From positions 1-64,000 of the forward strand of contig NZ_JAFCLU010000004.1 of assembly GCF_018130385.1 (NCBI RefSeq): DNA of 64,000 nt, written 5' to 3'. A program made the position numbers and the translations under genes. The notes under the pieces are model-generated. The model was not told the DNA's origin. It saw only the letters and a program-made list of their open reading frames with translations, and made no database searches. Of the stretch, positions 42,757 to 51,426 are shown piece by piece. This DNA is from Bradyrhizobium sp. AUGA SZCCT0283. GTDB taxonomy: Bacteria; Pseudomonadota; Alphaproteobacteria; Rhizobiales; Xanthobacteraceae. Numbering within the stretch: position 1 is the stretch's first letter; every line of letters begins with the position of its first letter.

Positions 42757-44031
42757 CTACGGCATGCTCAGTTCGTGCCGGCCGACCACCATCCAGTGCA
42801 CCTCGTCCGGGCCGTCGGCGAAGCGCAGATGGCGGACGTCCTGGTACATTTCGCCGAGCGGGCTCCATTGCGAAATGCCGGTGGCGCCGTGCATCTGGAT
42901 CGCCTGGTCGATGATCTTGCAGGTGCGCTCCGGCACCATGGCCTTGACCATGCTGACCCAGATCCGCGCCTCCTTGTTGCCGAGTACGTCCATCGCCTTG
43001 GCCGCCTTCAGCACCATCAGCCGCATCGCCTCGATCTCGCAGCGCGCCTGGGCGATGATCTGCAGATTGCCGCCGAGATGGGCGATCTTCTTGCCGAAGG
43101 CTTCGCGGGTCAGCCCGCGCGACACCATCAGGTCGAGCGCCTTTTCCGCCTTGCCGATGGTGCGCATGCAGTGATGGATGCGGCCCGGTCCGAGGCGAAC
43201 CTGCGAGATTTCAAAACCGCGGCCTTCGCCGAGCAGCATGTTCTCCTTCGGCACCCGGCAATTGTTGAAGCGCAGGTGCATGTGCCCGCGCGGCGCGTGG
43301 TCGTGACCGAACACATGCATGGGCCCGAGGATTTCGACGCCGGGGGTGTCGATCGGCACCAGGATTTGCGACTGCTGCTTGCTCGGCGGCGCATCGGGAT
43401 TGGTCTTCACCATCACGATCATGATCTTGCAGCGCGGATCGCCGGCGCCGGAGATGTAATATTTTTCGCCGTTGATCACCCATTCATCGCCGACGAGTTT
43501 CGCCGTCGTCGAAATGTTCTTGGCGTCGGATGAGGCCACGTTCGGTTCGGTCATCGCATATGCCGAACGGATCTCACCTGATAGCAGCGGCTTCAGCCAC
43601 TTCTCCTTCTGCGCCTTGGTGCCGACGCGCTCCAGCACTTCCATGTTGCCGGTATCCGGCGCCGAGCAGTTCATGGTTTCCGAGGCCAGCGGATTCTTCG
43701 CGAGCTCCACCGCGATATAGGCGTAATCGAGATTCTTCAGGCCCTGACCGGTCTCGTCATCGGGCAGGAAGAAATTCCACAGCCCTTCCTCCTTGGCCTT
43801 GTCCTTGGCCTTCTGCAGCACCGCGAGCTGCTCCGGCGTAAAGCTCCAGCGGTTTTCCTTGCTCTCGCCAAGCCGCATGAACTCGACCGACATCGGGTCG
43901 ACGGTTTCGCGGATGAATTTCTTGACGTGCTCGTAGAGCGGGCGGACCTCGTCCGACATGCGCAGATCGTTGAGTTCTTCGCCCGGATTGAGATTGTAGG
44001 TCGTCGTTCGCGGGATGTAGGCGTGTTTCAC
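42757..44031 (-). CDS. Acyl-CoA dehydrogenase
   Basis: 424 residues, GTG start with GGAGG about 10 bases upstream. The FAD-binding segment YAMTEPNVASSDAKNISTTA, followed by SGAGDPRCKIMIV and the C-terminal helical domain with QMHGATGISQWSPLGEMYQDVRHLRFADGPDEVHW, places it in the ACAD family (the group related to the C-terminal domain of human ACAD10/11). It forms the alpha,beta-double bond of an acyl-CoA and passes electrons to ETF. The chain length preferred is unknown. The membrane protein gene follows directly. Confidence 0.9.
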   Translation of the reverse strand: MKHAYIPRTTTYNLNPGEELNDLRMSDEVRPLYEHVKKFIRETVDPMSVEFMRLGESKENRWSFTPEQLAVLQKAKDKAKEEGLWNFFLPDDETGQGLKNLDYAYIAVELAKNPLASETMNCSAPDTGNMEVLERVGTKAQKEKWLKPLLSGEIRSAYAMTEPNVASSDAKNISTTAKLVGDEWVINGEKYYISGAGDPRCKIMIVMVKTNPDAPPSKQQSQILVPIDTPGVEILGPMHVFGHDHAPRGHMHLRFNNCRVPKENMLLGEGRGFEISQVRLGPGRIHHCMRTIGKAEKALDLMVSRGLTREAFGKKIAHLGGNLQIIAQARCEIEAMRLMVLKAAKAMDVLGNKEARIWVSMVKAMVPERTCKIIDQAIQMHGATGISQWSPLGEMYQDVRHLRFADGPDEVHWMVVGRHELSMP

Positions 44032-44177
44032 GGATTATTTCCTCCCATTTGCGCAAGAACGTTCGCCTTGCGGGCGCGCTCGGCTCGTTGGCCGGCAATG
44101 TAGACGCGGGGAAGGGGCTTGTACAAGCGCGCCAGGGGGACGCGATTTTCCGCCTCATGGCAAGCCATACTGCGCGA

Positions 44178-44307
44178 ACCCTCATGGTGAGGAGGCGCCT
44201 TGGCGCCGTCTCCGGACGGTGCATCGCATCGCCGGGAGAACCATGAGACCACAGTCGGGCCTTCATCCTTCGAGACGGCCGCAATGCGGCCTCCTCAGGA
44301 TGAGGTC
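44178..44307. repeat. Palindromic repeat, family A
   Basis: CCCTCATGGTGAGGAGGCGCC...GGCGCCGTCTC, a short unique insertion, then CTTCATCCTTCGAGACGGCC...GGCCTCCTCAGGATGAGG. It lies between two minus-strand genes. Confidence 0.85.
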
Positions 44308-44345
44308 TGACACGCCGTGATTGGTGAATTACGTTCCCGCCTCGC

Positions 44346-45686
44346 TCATTTGTGCCGGGCCTTCTGATCGAAGGCACTGAGAACAGCGAGTGTCATCGCG
44401 GTAATCCCGGTCTCGATGGTCGGCTTCGGCACCGGCGCGAACAAGGGCGAGTGGTTGGCCGGCAACTGCGGACCTTCGCCCTCGCGGGCGGCAGCGACCC
44501 GCTCCGGCTCGTAGACGCCGATTCTGAAGAACATCGAGGGCACGCCGGCGTTGATGAACTCCGAATAATCTTCGCTGGGCGTGACGGGCGGTATTGGCCT
44601 GAGCTTGTCGCCGAACGCCGCTTTCAGCACTTTTTCTGCCGTGGCAACCACGCCGGGATCATTGATCACGGCCTTGATGCCCTCGGTGATCGTGATCACC
44701 GGCTCCGACGCATTCGACATGGCGGCGACCGCCTTCGCTGTCCGCTCGATACCAGCGAGCATCTTGGCGCGCACCTCCGGCTTGAAGCTGCGGATGGTGC
44801 CCGTCAGCACCACTTCGTCGGGAATGATGTTTTCCGCGGTGCCGCCGTGGATCGCACCGATGCTGACAACGCCAAATTCGGTCGGATCCTTTTCGCGGCT
44901 GATCACACTCTGAACATCGACGACAAAGCGCGCGGCCATCATCACGGGGTCAATAGTTGCCTGCGGCGCCGCGCCATGACCCCCGCGGCCGCGGAATTTG
45001 ATGTAGAGGCTGTCGTAGTTCGAGGAGCCGGCCCCGACGGTATAGAGCACGGTGCCGTAGGCGAAGGCGCCATTTGCGTGCAAAGCAAAGCCGAAATTGG
45101 GTTTTGGAAATCGTGTGAACAGGCCCTCCCTCAGCATCGCCATGGCGCCCGCACCAACTTCTTCCGCCGGTTGGGCGATGAACATCAGCGTGCCGCTCCA
45201 CTGCTCTTTCAGGCCAAGCAGCGTCTTCGCCGTTCCAACCCAGCGCGCCATGTGGATGTCGTGGCCGCAGCTATGGGCGACGAATACCTCCCGCCCGTTC
45301 CAGCTGGTCTTGTCGCGGCTCGCGTAGTCGAGGCCGGTCTTCTCTTCCATCGGCAGGCCGTCGAGTTCGGTGCGCACCATGATGGTGGGCCCGTCGCCGT
45401 TCCGGTAGATGGCGACCAGCCCGGTCTTGCCGACATTCTCGGTGACGTCGAAGCCGAGCGCGCGCATCTCCGCGGCGAGCCTGGCGGCGGTTTTCACCTC
45501 CTGAAAGGCAAGTTCGGGATGGGCGTGGAGTTCCTTGTAGAGCGCGTCGAGCTTCGGATAGTCGCTCGCGAGCGACGTCTCGATCGCCTTCCTGAGATTG
45601 ATAACGTCGAGCTCTGCGTGGGCCGGCAGCAGGCTGGCCACAACCAGTGCGGCGGACGCCACCAGGGATTTGACAGATGGATTCAT
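44346..45686 (-). CDS. Exported M20D amidohydrolase (hippurate hydrolase-like)
   Basis: 446 residues from the ATG at 45684-45686 with AAGGGGG upstream. The N-terminus is a Sec signal peptide with likely cleavage after LLPAHA (about residue 24). Metal-site motifs are HSCGHDIHM, RTELDGLPMEEKTG and QPAEEVGAGA; the dimerisation domain lies in the middle. M20D enzymes remove acyl groups from N-acyl amino acids, hippurate or indole-3-acetyl-amino acids. Periplasmic location fits scavenging of conjugated amino acids or auxin conjugates, but the substrate is not proven. Confidence 0.88.
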   Translation of the reverse strand: MNPSVKSLVASAALVVASLLPAHAELDVINLRKAIETSLASDYPKLDALYKELHAHPELAFQEVKTAARLAAEMRALGFDVTENVGKTGLVAIYRNGDGPTIMVRTELDGLPMEEKTGLDYASRDKTSWNGREVFVAHSCGHDIHMARWVGTAKTLLGLKEQWSGTLMFIAQPAEEVGAGAMAMLREGLFTRFPKPNFGFALHANGAFAYGTVLYTVGAGSSNYDSLYIKFRGRGGHGAAPQATIDPVMMAARFVVDVQSVISREKDPTEFGVVSIGAIHGGTAENIIPDEVVLTGTIRSFKPEVRAKMLAGIERTAKAVAAMSNASEPVITITEGIKAVINDPGVVATAEKVLKAAFGDKLRPIPPVTPSEDYSEFINAGVPSMFFRIGVYEPERVAAAREGEGPQLPANHSPLFAPVPKPTIETGITAMTLAVLSAFDQKARHK

Positions 45687-45721
45687 GGCGTGGCCCCCTT
45701 GATTGCGTCGCGCGCTCAGTG

Positions 45722-45803
45722 CGTAGGGTGGGTTAGGCGAAGCCGTAACCCACCGCCCCCGCAAAGAAAGATGGTGGGTTACGCTGCGCTAACCCACCCT
45801 ACG
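45722..45803. repeat. Palindromic repeat, family C (GTAGGGTGGGTTA...TAACCCACCCTAC)
   Basis: GTAGGGTGGGTTAGGCGAAG and the matching GCTGCGCTAACCCACCCTACG with inner arms GTAACCCACC and GGTGGGTTAC. It sits between two minus-strand genes. It is related to family B but has a distinct middle. Confidence 0.85.
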
Positions 45804-45816
45804 ACGTACGAACTGC

Positions 45817-46197
45817 CTACGTTGCCATCCGGTGCATCGCGCAGATTTTATTGCCGTCGAGATCGCGCAAATAGGCGAGGTACATTTTGCCCGCAGAGCC
45901 TTCGCGAATGCCCGGCGGATTTTCGCAGGTGGTGCCGCCATTGGCGATGCCCGCCGCGTGCCAGGCATTGGCCTGCTCGGGAGATTCGGCAGCAAATCCG
46001 ATGGTACCGCCGTTGGCCGGCGTCGCCGCCTGGCCGTTGATCGGCTTCGTCACCGAGAACACGCCGGTCTTGGTGAAGTAGAAAATACGGTGGCCGTCGA
46101 CCTTGGCCGGCCGGACGCCGAGCGTGCCGAGCAGTGCATCATAGAACGCCTTGGCCTTTTCCAGGTCGTTAGTGCCGATCATCACGTGCGAAAACAT
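45817..46197 (-). CDS. VOC-superfamily (glyoxalase/bleomycin resistance-like) protein
   Basis: 126 residues, ATG start. One VOC domain: HVMIGTNDLEKAKAFYDALLG at the start and YLAYLRDLDGNKICAMH at the end, where the metal-ligand His and Glu usually lie. The second ligand position (KICAMH) is weakly conserved, so metal binding is unclear. Typical length of single-domain VOC proteins. It could be a metalloenzyme or a small-molecule-binding protein. It is divergent from htpX with a 325-base gap. Confidence 0.8.
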   Translation of the reverse strand: MFSHVMIGTNDLEKAKAFYDALLGTLGVRPAKVDGHRIFYFTKTGVFSVTKPINGQAATPANGGTIGFAAESPEQANAWHAAGIANGGTTCENPPGIREGSAGKMYLAYLRDLDGNKICAMHRMAT

Positions 46198-46443
46198 TTC
46201 TTCAATTCCTCCCCAGTTTTTTCGGACGAACAGCCGCGATTGCTGCTGCGCTTACGCAAGGAACAACCCCGCCCGCTACCCGTTGCCGGCAATGTAGACG
46301 GCACCATTGGCGCTGCACAAGCAGGCGATGGGCAACCGGAAGGCCCGGAAGCCGCCCGCGTTGCCGGCAGATTACGGTTCGGTAATCCGGCCCGAGAGGG
46401 TGGTTTCCGCCGGTCAGCGCGGCGCCTCGACGCACCCCGGCAT

Positions 46444-46473
46444 CTTGAAGGCGGGCCGGGGAAATCACTACTT
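46444..46473 (+). promoter_or_regulatory. Possible RpoH (heat-shock sigma) promoter of htpX
   Basis: CTTGAA at 46444-46449, then 16 bases, then CACTACTT. This fits only loosely the alphaproteobacterial heat-shock promoter (CTTG near -35 and a C-rich -10). It lies about 50-75 bases before the htpX start. The rest of 46198-46522 shows no gene. Confidence 0.3.
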
Positions 46474-46522
46474 CTGGGGTGCCAACTCCCGGCCTCCGGC
46501 CGCGGACGGCAAGGAGACGACA

Positions 46523-47464
46523 ATGAGCTATTTGAAGACTGCCATTCTTCTGGCCGGTCTCACCGGCCTCTTCATGGGCGTCGGCTATCTGATCGGCGGC
46601 GCCAGCGGTGCCCTGATCGCGCTCGTGATCGCGGCTGCGACGAACCTGTTCGCCTATTGGAATTCGGACCGCATGGTGCTGTCGATGTACGGCGCCCATG
46701 AGGTCGACCGCAACAGCGCGCCCGATCTCGTCCACCTCGTGGCCGAGCTGGCCGGACGCGCCGGCTTGCCGATGCCGCGCGTGTTCGTGATGGACGAGGC
46801 GCAGCCCAATGCGTTCGCCACCGGCCGCAATCCGCAGAATGCGGCGGTCGCCGTGACCACCGGCCTGATGCAACAGCTCAGCCGCGAGGAGCTCGCCGGT
46901 GTGATCGCGCACGAGCTCGCGCACATCAAGAACCACGATACGCTGCTGATGACCATCACCGCGACGATTGCCGGCGCGATCTCGATGGTTGCGCAGTTCG
47001 GCATGTTCTTCGGCGGCCACCGCGACAACAACCAAGGACCCGGCATCATCGGCTCGATTGCCATGATGATCCTGGCCCCGCTCGGCGCCATGCTGGTGCA
47101 GATGGCGATCAGCCGGACCCGCGAATACGCCGCCGACGATCTCGGTGCGCGCATCTGCGGCCAGCCGATGTGGCTGGCGTCCGCGCTGTCCAAGATCGCC
47201 AATGCCGCGCATGTGGTCCCGAACCCGGAAGCCGAGCGCAATCCGGCGACCGCGCACATGTTCATCATCAACCCGCTGTCGGGTCACGGCATGGACAACC
47301 TGTTCACGACGCACCCGGCGACGGAGAACCGCATCGCCGCGCTGCAGCAGCTTGCGGCGGAAATGGGCGCGCGCGGCGGCATGCCTTCCCTCAGCGCCCG
47401 CGCCAACTATCCGCGCCGCAGTCCGTGGGGCCGGCGGTCGGCCTCGCGCGGGCCATGGGGTTGA
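46523..47464 (+). CDS. htpX: Membrane zinc metalloprotease HtpX
   Basis: 313 residues from the ATG at 46523-46525, with AAGGAG 6 bases upstream. I reject a longer frame beginning near 46307. Zinc motif [10 protein letters not shown] (HExxH) and the third ligand in [15 protein letters not shown]. Two N-terminal membrane helices (about 5-24 and 27-46) and two further ones near 145-165 and 178-200 match the M48B family. HtpX degrades misfolded or damaged membrane proteins and usually backs up FtsH. A positively charged Arg/Ser-rich C-terminal tail ([16 protein letters not shown]) is present. Confidence 0.93.
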   Translation: MSYLKTAILLAGLTGLFMGVGYLIGGASGALIALVIAAATNLFAYWNSDRMVLSMYGAHEVDRNSAPDLVHLVAELAGRAGLPMPRVFVMDEAQPNAFATGRNPQNAAVAVTTGLMQQLSREELAGVIAHELAHIKNHDTLLMTITATIAGAISMVAQFGMFFGGHRDNNQGPGIIGSIAMMILAPLGAMLVQMAISRTREYAADDLGARICGQPMWLASALSKIANAAHVVPNPEAERNPATAHMFIINPLSGHGMDNLFTTHPATENRIAALQQLAAEMGARGGMPSLSARANYPRRSPWGRRSASRGPWG

Positions 47465-47467
47465 GTT

Positions 47468-47505
47468 GTCATTCCGGGCTCTCGCTTCGCAAGCGCCGGA
47501 ATGAC
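47468..47505. repeat. Short palindrome, family F (GTCATTCCGG...CCGGAATGAC)
   Basis: GTCATTCCGGGCTCTCGCTT and GCAAGCGCCGGAATGAC pair as a hairpin four bases after the htpX stop. It is a likely terminator. Confidence 0.7.
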
Positions 47506-48170
47506 GACCGCAAGATATTGTACCTGCTCGACAGGCAAATCACCCAGAAGTCTGTCCAGCCCCTTTTGCAAAAATATTCTGCTTAACGCGCAGGCCAAAT
47601 CAGCCGCATAACTCCGCGCGTCTCACGGCAGATGAGGGGCGTCGGCCATCGTCACGAACGTGCAGTGAGATGCGATGGACGCGGATGCCATGACTGACGA
47701 GAGTGGCGGATGCGTACGGCGAAGTCGTGTGGTCCTGACGCCGCGGTGCTGGCGTCAAGTTCCTGGGAAGCAAGCTTCTCAGGGATGACGGTGGCAAAAG
47801 AGCCGCTCACCGGGGAGAGCGCGCTATAAGCCGTAAAGCCATTGCGCAGGGAAGGCCGGAATGCTCCCGCTGGACCTGTATGCTCGTGTGCGCATCTTTT
47901 GTGCACATTGCACACGAGACCGCGGGTGCAGCGCGCACCCGGTCTTCCCTGCGCCCTCTGTCCAAGAGGGCGACAACGAAAATGCAAACCTCGGGCGCAA
48001 TGCGCCTCGAGATCGCGAAGGCATATCCAGCCGTCATTCCGGGGCGCGCGCAGCGCGAACCCGGAATCCATCACGCCGCGGAACAGGTAGCGAAATGGAT
48101 TCCGGGCCTGCGCCAAGAGGCGCATCCTCAGGTGCGCAATTGCGCACCGGGGAATGACGAATGGAGAACC
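47506..48170. other. Gene-free repeat-rich stretch
   Basis: About 665 bases between htpX and an SDR gene hold several short open frames on both strands, but none looks like a gene. The stretch is a mosaic: 47840-48000 contains inverted pairs such as GCGGGTGCAGCGCGCACCCG and the TGTGCACATTGCACA-like motif, and 48033-48158 is a family F copy. Small proteins read from this type of element in Bradyrhizobium are usually spurious. No promoter or RNA gene is evident. Confidence 0.7.
48033..48158. repeat. Palindromic repeat, family F (long copy)
   Basis: GTCATTCCGGGGCGCGCGCA at the left, an inner ATGGATTCCGGGCCTGCGCC, and GTGCGCAATTGCGCACCGGGGAATGACG at the right. GTGCGCAATTGCGCAC is a perfect 16-base palindrome. 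Confidence 0.8.
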
Positions 48171-48950
48171 TCAAAACGCCGTATACCCCCCATCGATCAC
48201 AAAACAATCCGCCGTATGATATGACGACGCCTTGCTCATGATGTATACGGCGATGCCGCCAAAATCCGTCGGCTCGCCGAAGCGGCGCATTGGGATGCGC
48301 GGCATGACATTGGCGACGAACTTGTCGTTCGCCATGATGCCGGCGGTCATGTCGCTCTTGATCCAGCCGGGCAGGATTGCATTCGCGGTGACGCCGTGGC
48401 GCGCGAGCTCGACGGCAAGCGCGCGGCACAGCGCGTTCAGCGCCGCTTTGGTGCCGGCATAATGCTCATTGCGCGCGGTGCCGAACAGCGACGCCAGGCT
48501 GGAGGTGGCGACCAGCCGGCCGAACTTGTCGCCGGCCTCGGCGCGTTCGGTCATGTGGCGAGCGGCAGCCTGGAATACATGGAAAACGCCGTCGAGGTTG
48601 GTCGCGAACATTTTTCGCCATTCCTCCTCGGTGCGGTCGATGAAGGCGCGCCGTCCGCCGCCGCCGATGCCGGCATTGGCGAAGCAGCCATCGACCCGGC
48701 CGAACGTATCGAGGGTCGCTTGCATCGCCGCCTTGACGGAAGCGGGATCGGAGACGTCGCAGATTTGGGTGTCGACCTTGCCGGGCCCGGCCGACATGGT
48801 CGCCGCCGCGCTCTTGTTCTTCTCCGCGTTGCGGCCCCAGATCGAGACGTTGCAGCCTTGCGCGTTCAATGCCTGCGCGATGCCAAGCCCGATGCCGCCG
48901 TTGCCGCCCGTGATGACCGCCGTGCGGCCGGTGAGGTCAAAGATGCTCAT
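48171..48950 (-). CDS. SDR-family oxidoreductase
   Basis: 259 residues from the ATG at 48948-48950 with GGAAAC upstream; the longer frame to 49049 is not supported. Classical SDR: TGGNGGIGLG (about 13-22), NAGI, catalytic SSLASLF with Ser, and YAGTK (YxxxK). The C-terminal DGGYTAF tail is typical of 3-oxoacyl-ACP or gluconate-5-dehydrogenase-like SDRs. It would reduce or oxidise a carbonyl/alcohol with NAD(P). It is next to crotonase and acyl-CoA genes, so a role in acyl-CoA breakdown is plausible but not proven. Confidence 0.88.
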   Translation of the reverse strand: MSIFDLTGRTAVITGGNGGIGLGIAQALNAQGCNVSIWGRNAEKNKSAAATMSAGPGKVDTQICDVSDPASVKAAMQATLDTFGRVDGCFANAGIGGGGRRAFIDRTEEEWRKMFATNLDGVFHVFQAAARHMTERAEAGDKFGRLVATSSLASLFGTARNEHYAGTKAALNALCRALAVELARHGVTANAILPGWIKSDMTAGIMANDKFVANVMPRIPMRRFGEPTDFGGIAVYIMSKASSYHTADCFVIDGGYTAF

Positions 48951-49117
48951 TGGATGTTTCCATTTGCTTTGGGGCGCGCGATAAGGAGTGCGCCCGGTGG
49001 CGGGCAGATGTTCCGATGCAACCATGGACAACGGCATCGAGAAAATCAAATATGGGTCGAGACATCAGGATCTTCCGCGCAGCGAAATAGCGCGTAAACA
49101 CAAGTCATGAGGAAGCA

Positions 49118-49909
49118 ATGCAGTTCAAGCACGTCACGCTCGATTTCGATGGCCCGGTCGCCATTCTCAAGCTCGACCATCAGGAGGTCATGAACGCGGT
49201 CTCGATGGACATGCTGGGCGGTCTCGGCGAAGCGCTCGATGCGATCGACGACAAGCGGGAGGAGGTGCGCTGCCTCGTGCTGACCGGCGCGGGACGCGCG
49301 TTCTGCACCGGCGCCAATCTGCAGGGCCGCAACAACCAGAAGGCCGGCAAGAGCAACGCCGGGCAATCGCTGGAAATCGGCTTTCATCCGTTCCTGCGGC
49401 GGCTGCGCAGGCTGCATTGCCCGATCGTGTCAGCGGTCAATGGCCCCGCCGCCGGCGCCGGAATGAGCTTTGCATTGATGGGCGACATGATCGTATGCGC
49501 GCGCTCGTCCTATTTCCTGCAGGCATTCCGCCGCATCGGCCTGGTACCGGATTGCGGCTCGACCTGGCTGCTGCCGCGGATGATCGGCAAGGCGCGCTCG
49601 GTCGAACTGTCGCTGATGGGCGAACGGCTGCCGGCGGAGAAGGCGCTGGAATGGGGCCTCGTCAACCGCGTCTATGACGATGCGGTGCTGATGGAGGAAG
49701 CGATGAAGCTCGCGCACGATCTCGCCAACGGGCCGACGATCGCGCTGTCGCTGATCCGAAAACTCTATTGGGACAGCCCGGAAAATTCCTTCGAGGAACA
49801 GCTCAATCTCGAATTCGAGTCGCAACGCATCGCGGGCGCGGCGGAGGATTTCAAGGAAGGCGTCAGCGCGTTCCTGGAAAAGCGTCCGGCCAAGTTCAGG
49901 GGCAAATGA
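49118..49909 (+). CDS. Enoyl-CoA hydratase/isomerase family protein (PaaG-like)
   Basis: 263 residues, ATG start. Crotonase fold: oxyanion-hole loops LTGAGRAFCTGANLQ and NGPAAGAGMSFALMGD. The usual hydratase Glu pair is not present; the second acidic position reads GLVPDCGSTW with an Asp, as in PaaG-type isomerases. It therefore more likely isomerises a double bond or opens an epoxide than hydrates. It overlaps the next gene by four bases (ATGA), so the two are translated together. Confidence 0.87.
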   Translation: MQFKHVTLDFDGPVAILKLDHQEVMNAVSMDMLGGLGEALDAIDDKREEVRCLVLTGAGRAFCTGANLQGRNNQKAGKSNAGQSLEIGFHPFLRRLRRLHCPIVSAVNGPAAGAGMSFALMGDMIVCARSSYFLQAFRRIGLVPDCGSTWLLPRMIGKARSVELSLMGERLPAEKALEWGLVNRVYDDAVLMEEAMKLAHDLANGPTIALSLIRKLYWDSPENSFEEQLNLEFESQRIAGAAEDFKEGVSAFLEKRPAKFRGK

Positions 49910-50895
49910 TCGAGGACCAACTCGGACGCTGCGTCGCCTCCTGGTATCCGGGGGCGACCGGCGTTGCTGGGGCCGCAAAACTTTCCGGCGGCGCCAGCCA
50001 GGAGACCTGGACGTTCGATATCGTTCACGCGGGCGGAAGCACCGGCGCCATCCTGCGCCGCGCGCCGCCGGGCTACGGCGCGTCGCCGGGACGGGCCGCC
50101 GGGCTCGATGCCGAGGCGACGCTGATGCAGCTCGCGCATGACGCCGGCCTGCCATCGCCACGGGTGATGCATGTGCTGAAGCCGGAGGACGAACTCGGCA
50201 CTGGCTTCATCATGCAACGCATCGAGGGTGAGACCATTGGGCGCAAGATTCTTCGCGATGAGCAGTTCGCCAAGGCGCGTCCGATACTGGCGCGGCAACT
50301 CGGCAGGGTGATTGCGGGTATTCACGGCTTGCCGGCGTCAAAAATGCCAAAACTTCGCGAGATGACGGCGACCAAAGAGATCGCCGACCTCGAGCGGGAG
50401 TACCGCAGCTTCAACTGGCCGCGTCCGGTGTTCGAGCTGGCGTTGCGCTGGCTGCGCGAGCGCGATCCCGGGCCATCGAAAGATGTGACGCTGGTGCATG
50501 GCGATTTCCGCCACGGCAACCTCATCATCGGACCCGATGGCGTGCGCGCGGTGCTGGATTGGGAGCTCGCGCATTTCGGCGACCCGATGGAGGACCTGGG
50601 GTGGATCTGCGTCAACTCCTGGCGCTTCGGCGAGATTGACAAGCCGGTCGGCGGTTTTGGAACGCGCGAGGAATTGTTCGCGGGCTATGAGGAGGCCGGA
50701 CGGAGGGTCGATCCCGCGCGCGTGATGTTCTGGGAAGTGATGGGCACGCTGCGCTGGGGCATCATGTGCTGCGGCATGATGCAGCGCTTTCGCATGGGGC
50801 CGGATCATTCGATGGAGCGCGCCATGATCGGGCGGCGTTCGTCGGAGACGGAAATCGATTTGCTGAGATTGCTTGCTCCGAGAGGAGGGGCATGA
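49906..50895 (+). CDS. Phosphotransferase family protein (ACAD10/11 APH-like domain)
   Basis: 329 residues from the ATG at 49906, overlapping the crotonase stop. It is an aminoglycoside-phosphotransferase-like kinase fold: catalytic loop LVHGDFRHGNLIIG (HGD-x-x-x-x-N) and the metal-binding Asp in AVLDWELAHFGDPMEDLGW. In humans this fold is fused to acyl-CoA dehydrogenase in ACAD10/11, where it phosphorylates 4-hydroxyacyl-CoA. Here the crotonase, this kinase, DUF6285 and a nearby acyl-CoA dehydrogenase form the bacterial counterpart. The likely role is 4-hydroxy acid breakdown, by inference. Confidence 0.88.
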   Translation: MIEDQLGRCVASWYPGATGVAGAAKLSGGASQETWTFDIVHAGGSTGAILRRAPPGYGASPGRAAGLDAEATLMQLAHDAGLPSPRVMHVLKPEDELGTGFIMQRIEGETIGRKILRDEQFAKARPILARQLGRVIAGIHGLPASKMPKLREMTATKEIADLEREYRSFNWPRPVFELALRWLRERDPGPSKDVTLVHGDFRHGNLIIGPDGVRAVLDWELAHFGDPMEDLGWICVNSWRFGEIDKPVGGFGTREELFAGYEEAGRRVDPARVMFWEVMGTLRWGIMCCGMMQRFRMGPDHSMERAMIGRRSSETEIDLLRLLAPRGGA

Positions 50896-50953
50896 TCCCG
50901 AAAAGTGTGAAGCGGTTTTCGGATCGGATCATGCCCAAAATGAGAGAGTAAAG

Positions 50954-51328
50954 ATGCAGGACGAACCGACACCCACCGAACTGATAAAGGCCGTTGCCGA
51001 TTTCCTCCGCAACGAGATCACGCCCACCATCAAGGGCCACAACGCCTTCAAGCTCCGCGTCGGCATCAACGCGCTGGATCTCGTGACGCGGCAACTGGCG
51101 CTGGAGCAGGGGAGTGATGCCGCGGAGGCGGTGCGGCTGAAGCAGTTGCTCGGCATGGATGGTTCGCTGCTGGAACTCAATCGCGCGCTGTCGGAAAAGA
51201 TTTCAAAGGGCGAGGTCGATCTGCAGACGCCCGGGCTGGCCGAGCATCTCTGGCAGACCACGATGGACAAGCTCGCCGTCGACCAGCCGAACTATGGGTC
51301 ATACAAGAGGGAGCTGGAGAATAAGTGA
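50954..51328 (+). CDS. DUF6285 domain protein
   Basis: 124 residues from the ATG at 50954 (MQDEPTPTELIKAVADFLR), 58 bases after the kinase gene. The HNAFKLRVGINALDLVTRQL pattern is that of the DUF6285 family, all-helical and of unknown function, typically encoded next to the APH-like phosphotransferase and an acyl-CoA dehydrogenase. It may be a partner subunit or regulator of that kinase. No catalytic motif is visible. Confidence 0.8.
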   Translation: MQDEPTPTELIKAVADFLRNEITPTIKGHNAFKLRVGINALDLVTRQLALEQGSDAAEAVRLKQLLGMDGSLLELNRALSEKISKGEVDLQTPGLAEHLWQTTMDKLAVDQPNYGSYKRELENK

Positions 51329-51335
51329 TTATCTT

Positions 51336-51417
51336 CGTCATTCCGGGATGGTGCGCTAGCACCAGACCCGGAATCTCGAGATTCCGGGCTCTCGCTTTCG
51401 CTCGCCCCGGAATGACG
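51336..51417. repeat. Palindromic repeat, family F
   Basis: CGTCATTCCGGGATGGTGCG...GACCCGGAATCTCGAGATTCCGGGC...CGCCCCGGAATGACG. The central CCCGGAATCTCGAGATTCCGGG is a perfect palindrome. It lies between convergent genes. Confidence 0.85.
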
Positions 51418-51426
51418 ACTACGTCG

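Noticed and set aside
46307..46522. Extended N-terminus for htpX
   Set aside because: It would place about 70 non-conserved residues before the first membrane helix, and AAGGAG sits just before the ATG at 46523.
47652..48224. Several 60-150 residue open frames on both strands between htpX and the SDR gene
   Set aside because: The region is a mosaic of palindromic repeats. Such frames recur in Bradyrhizobium as translated repeats, not genes.
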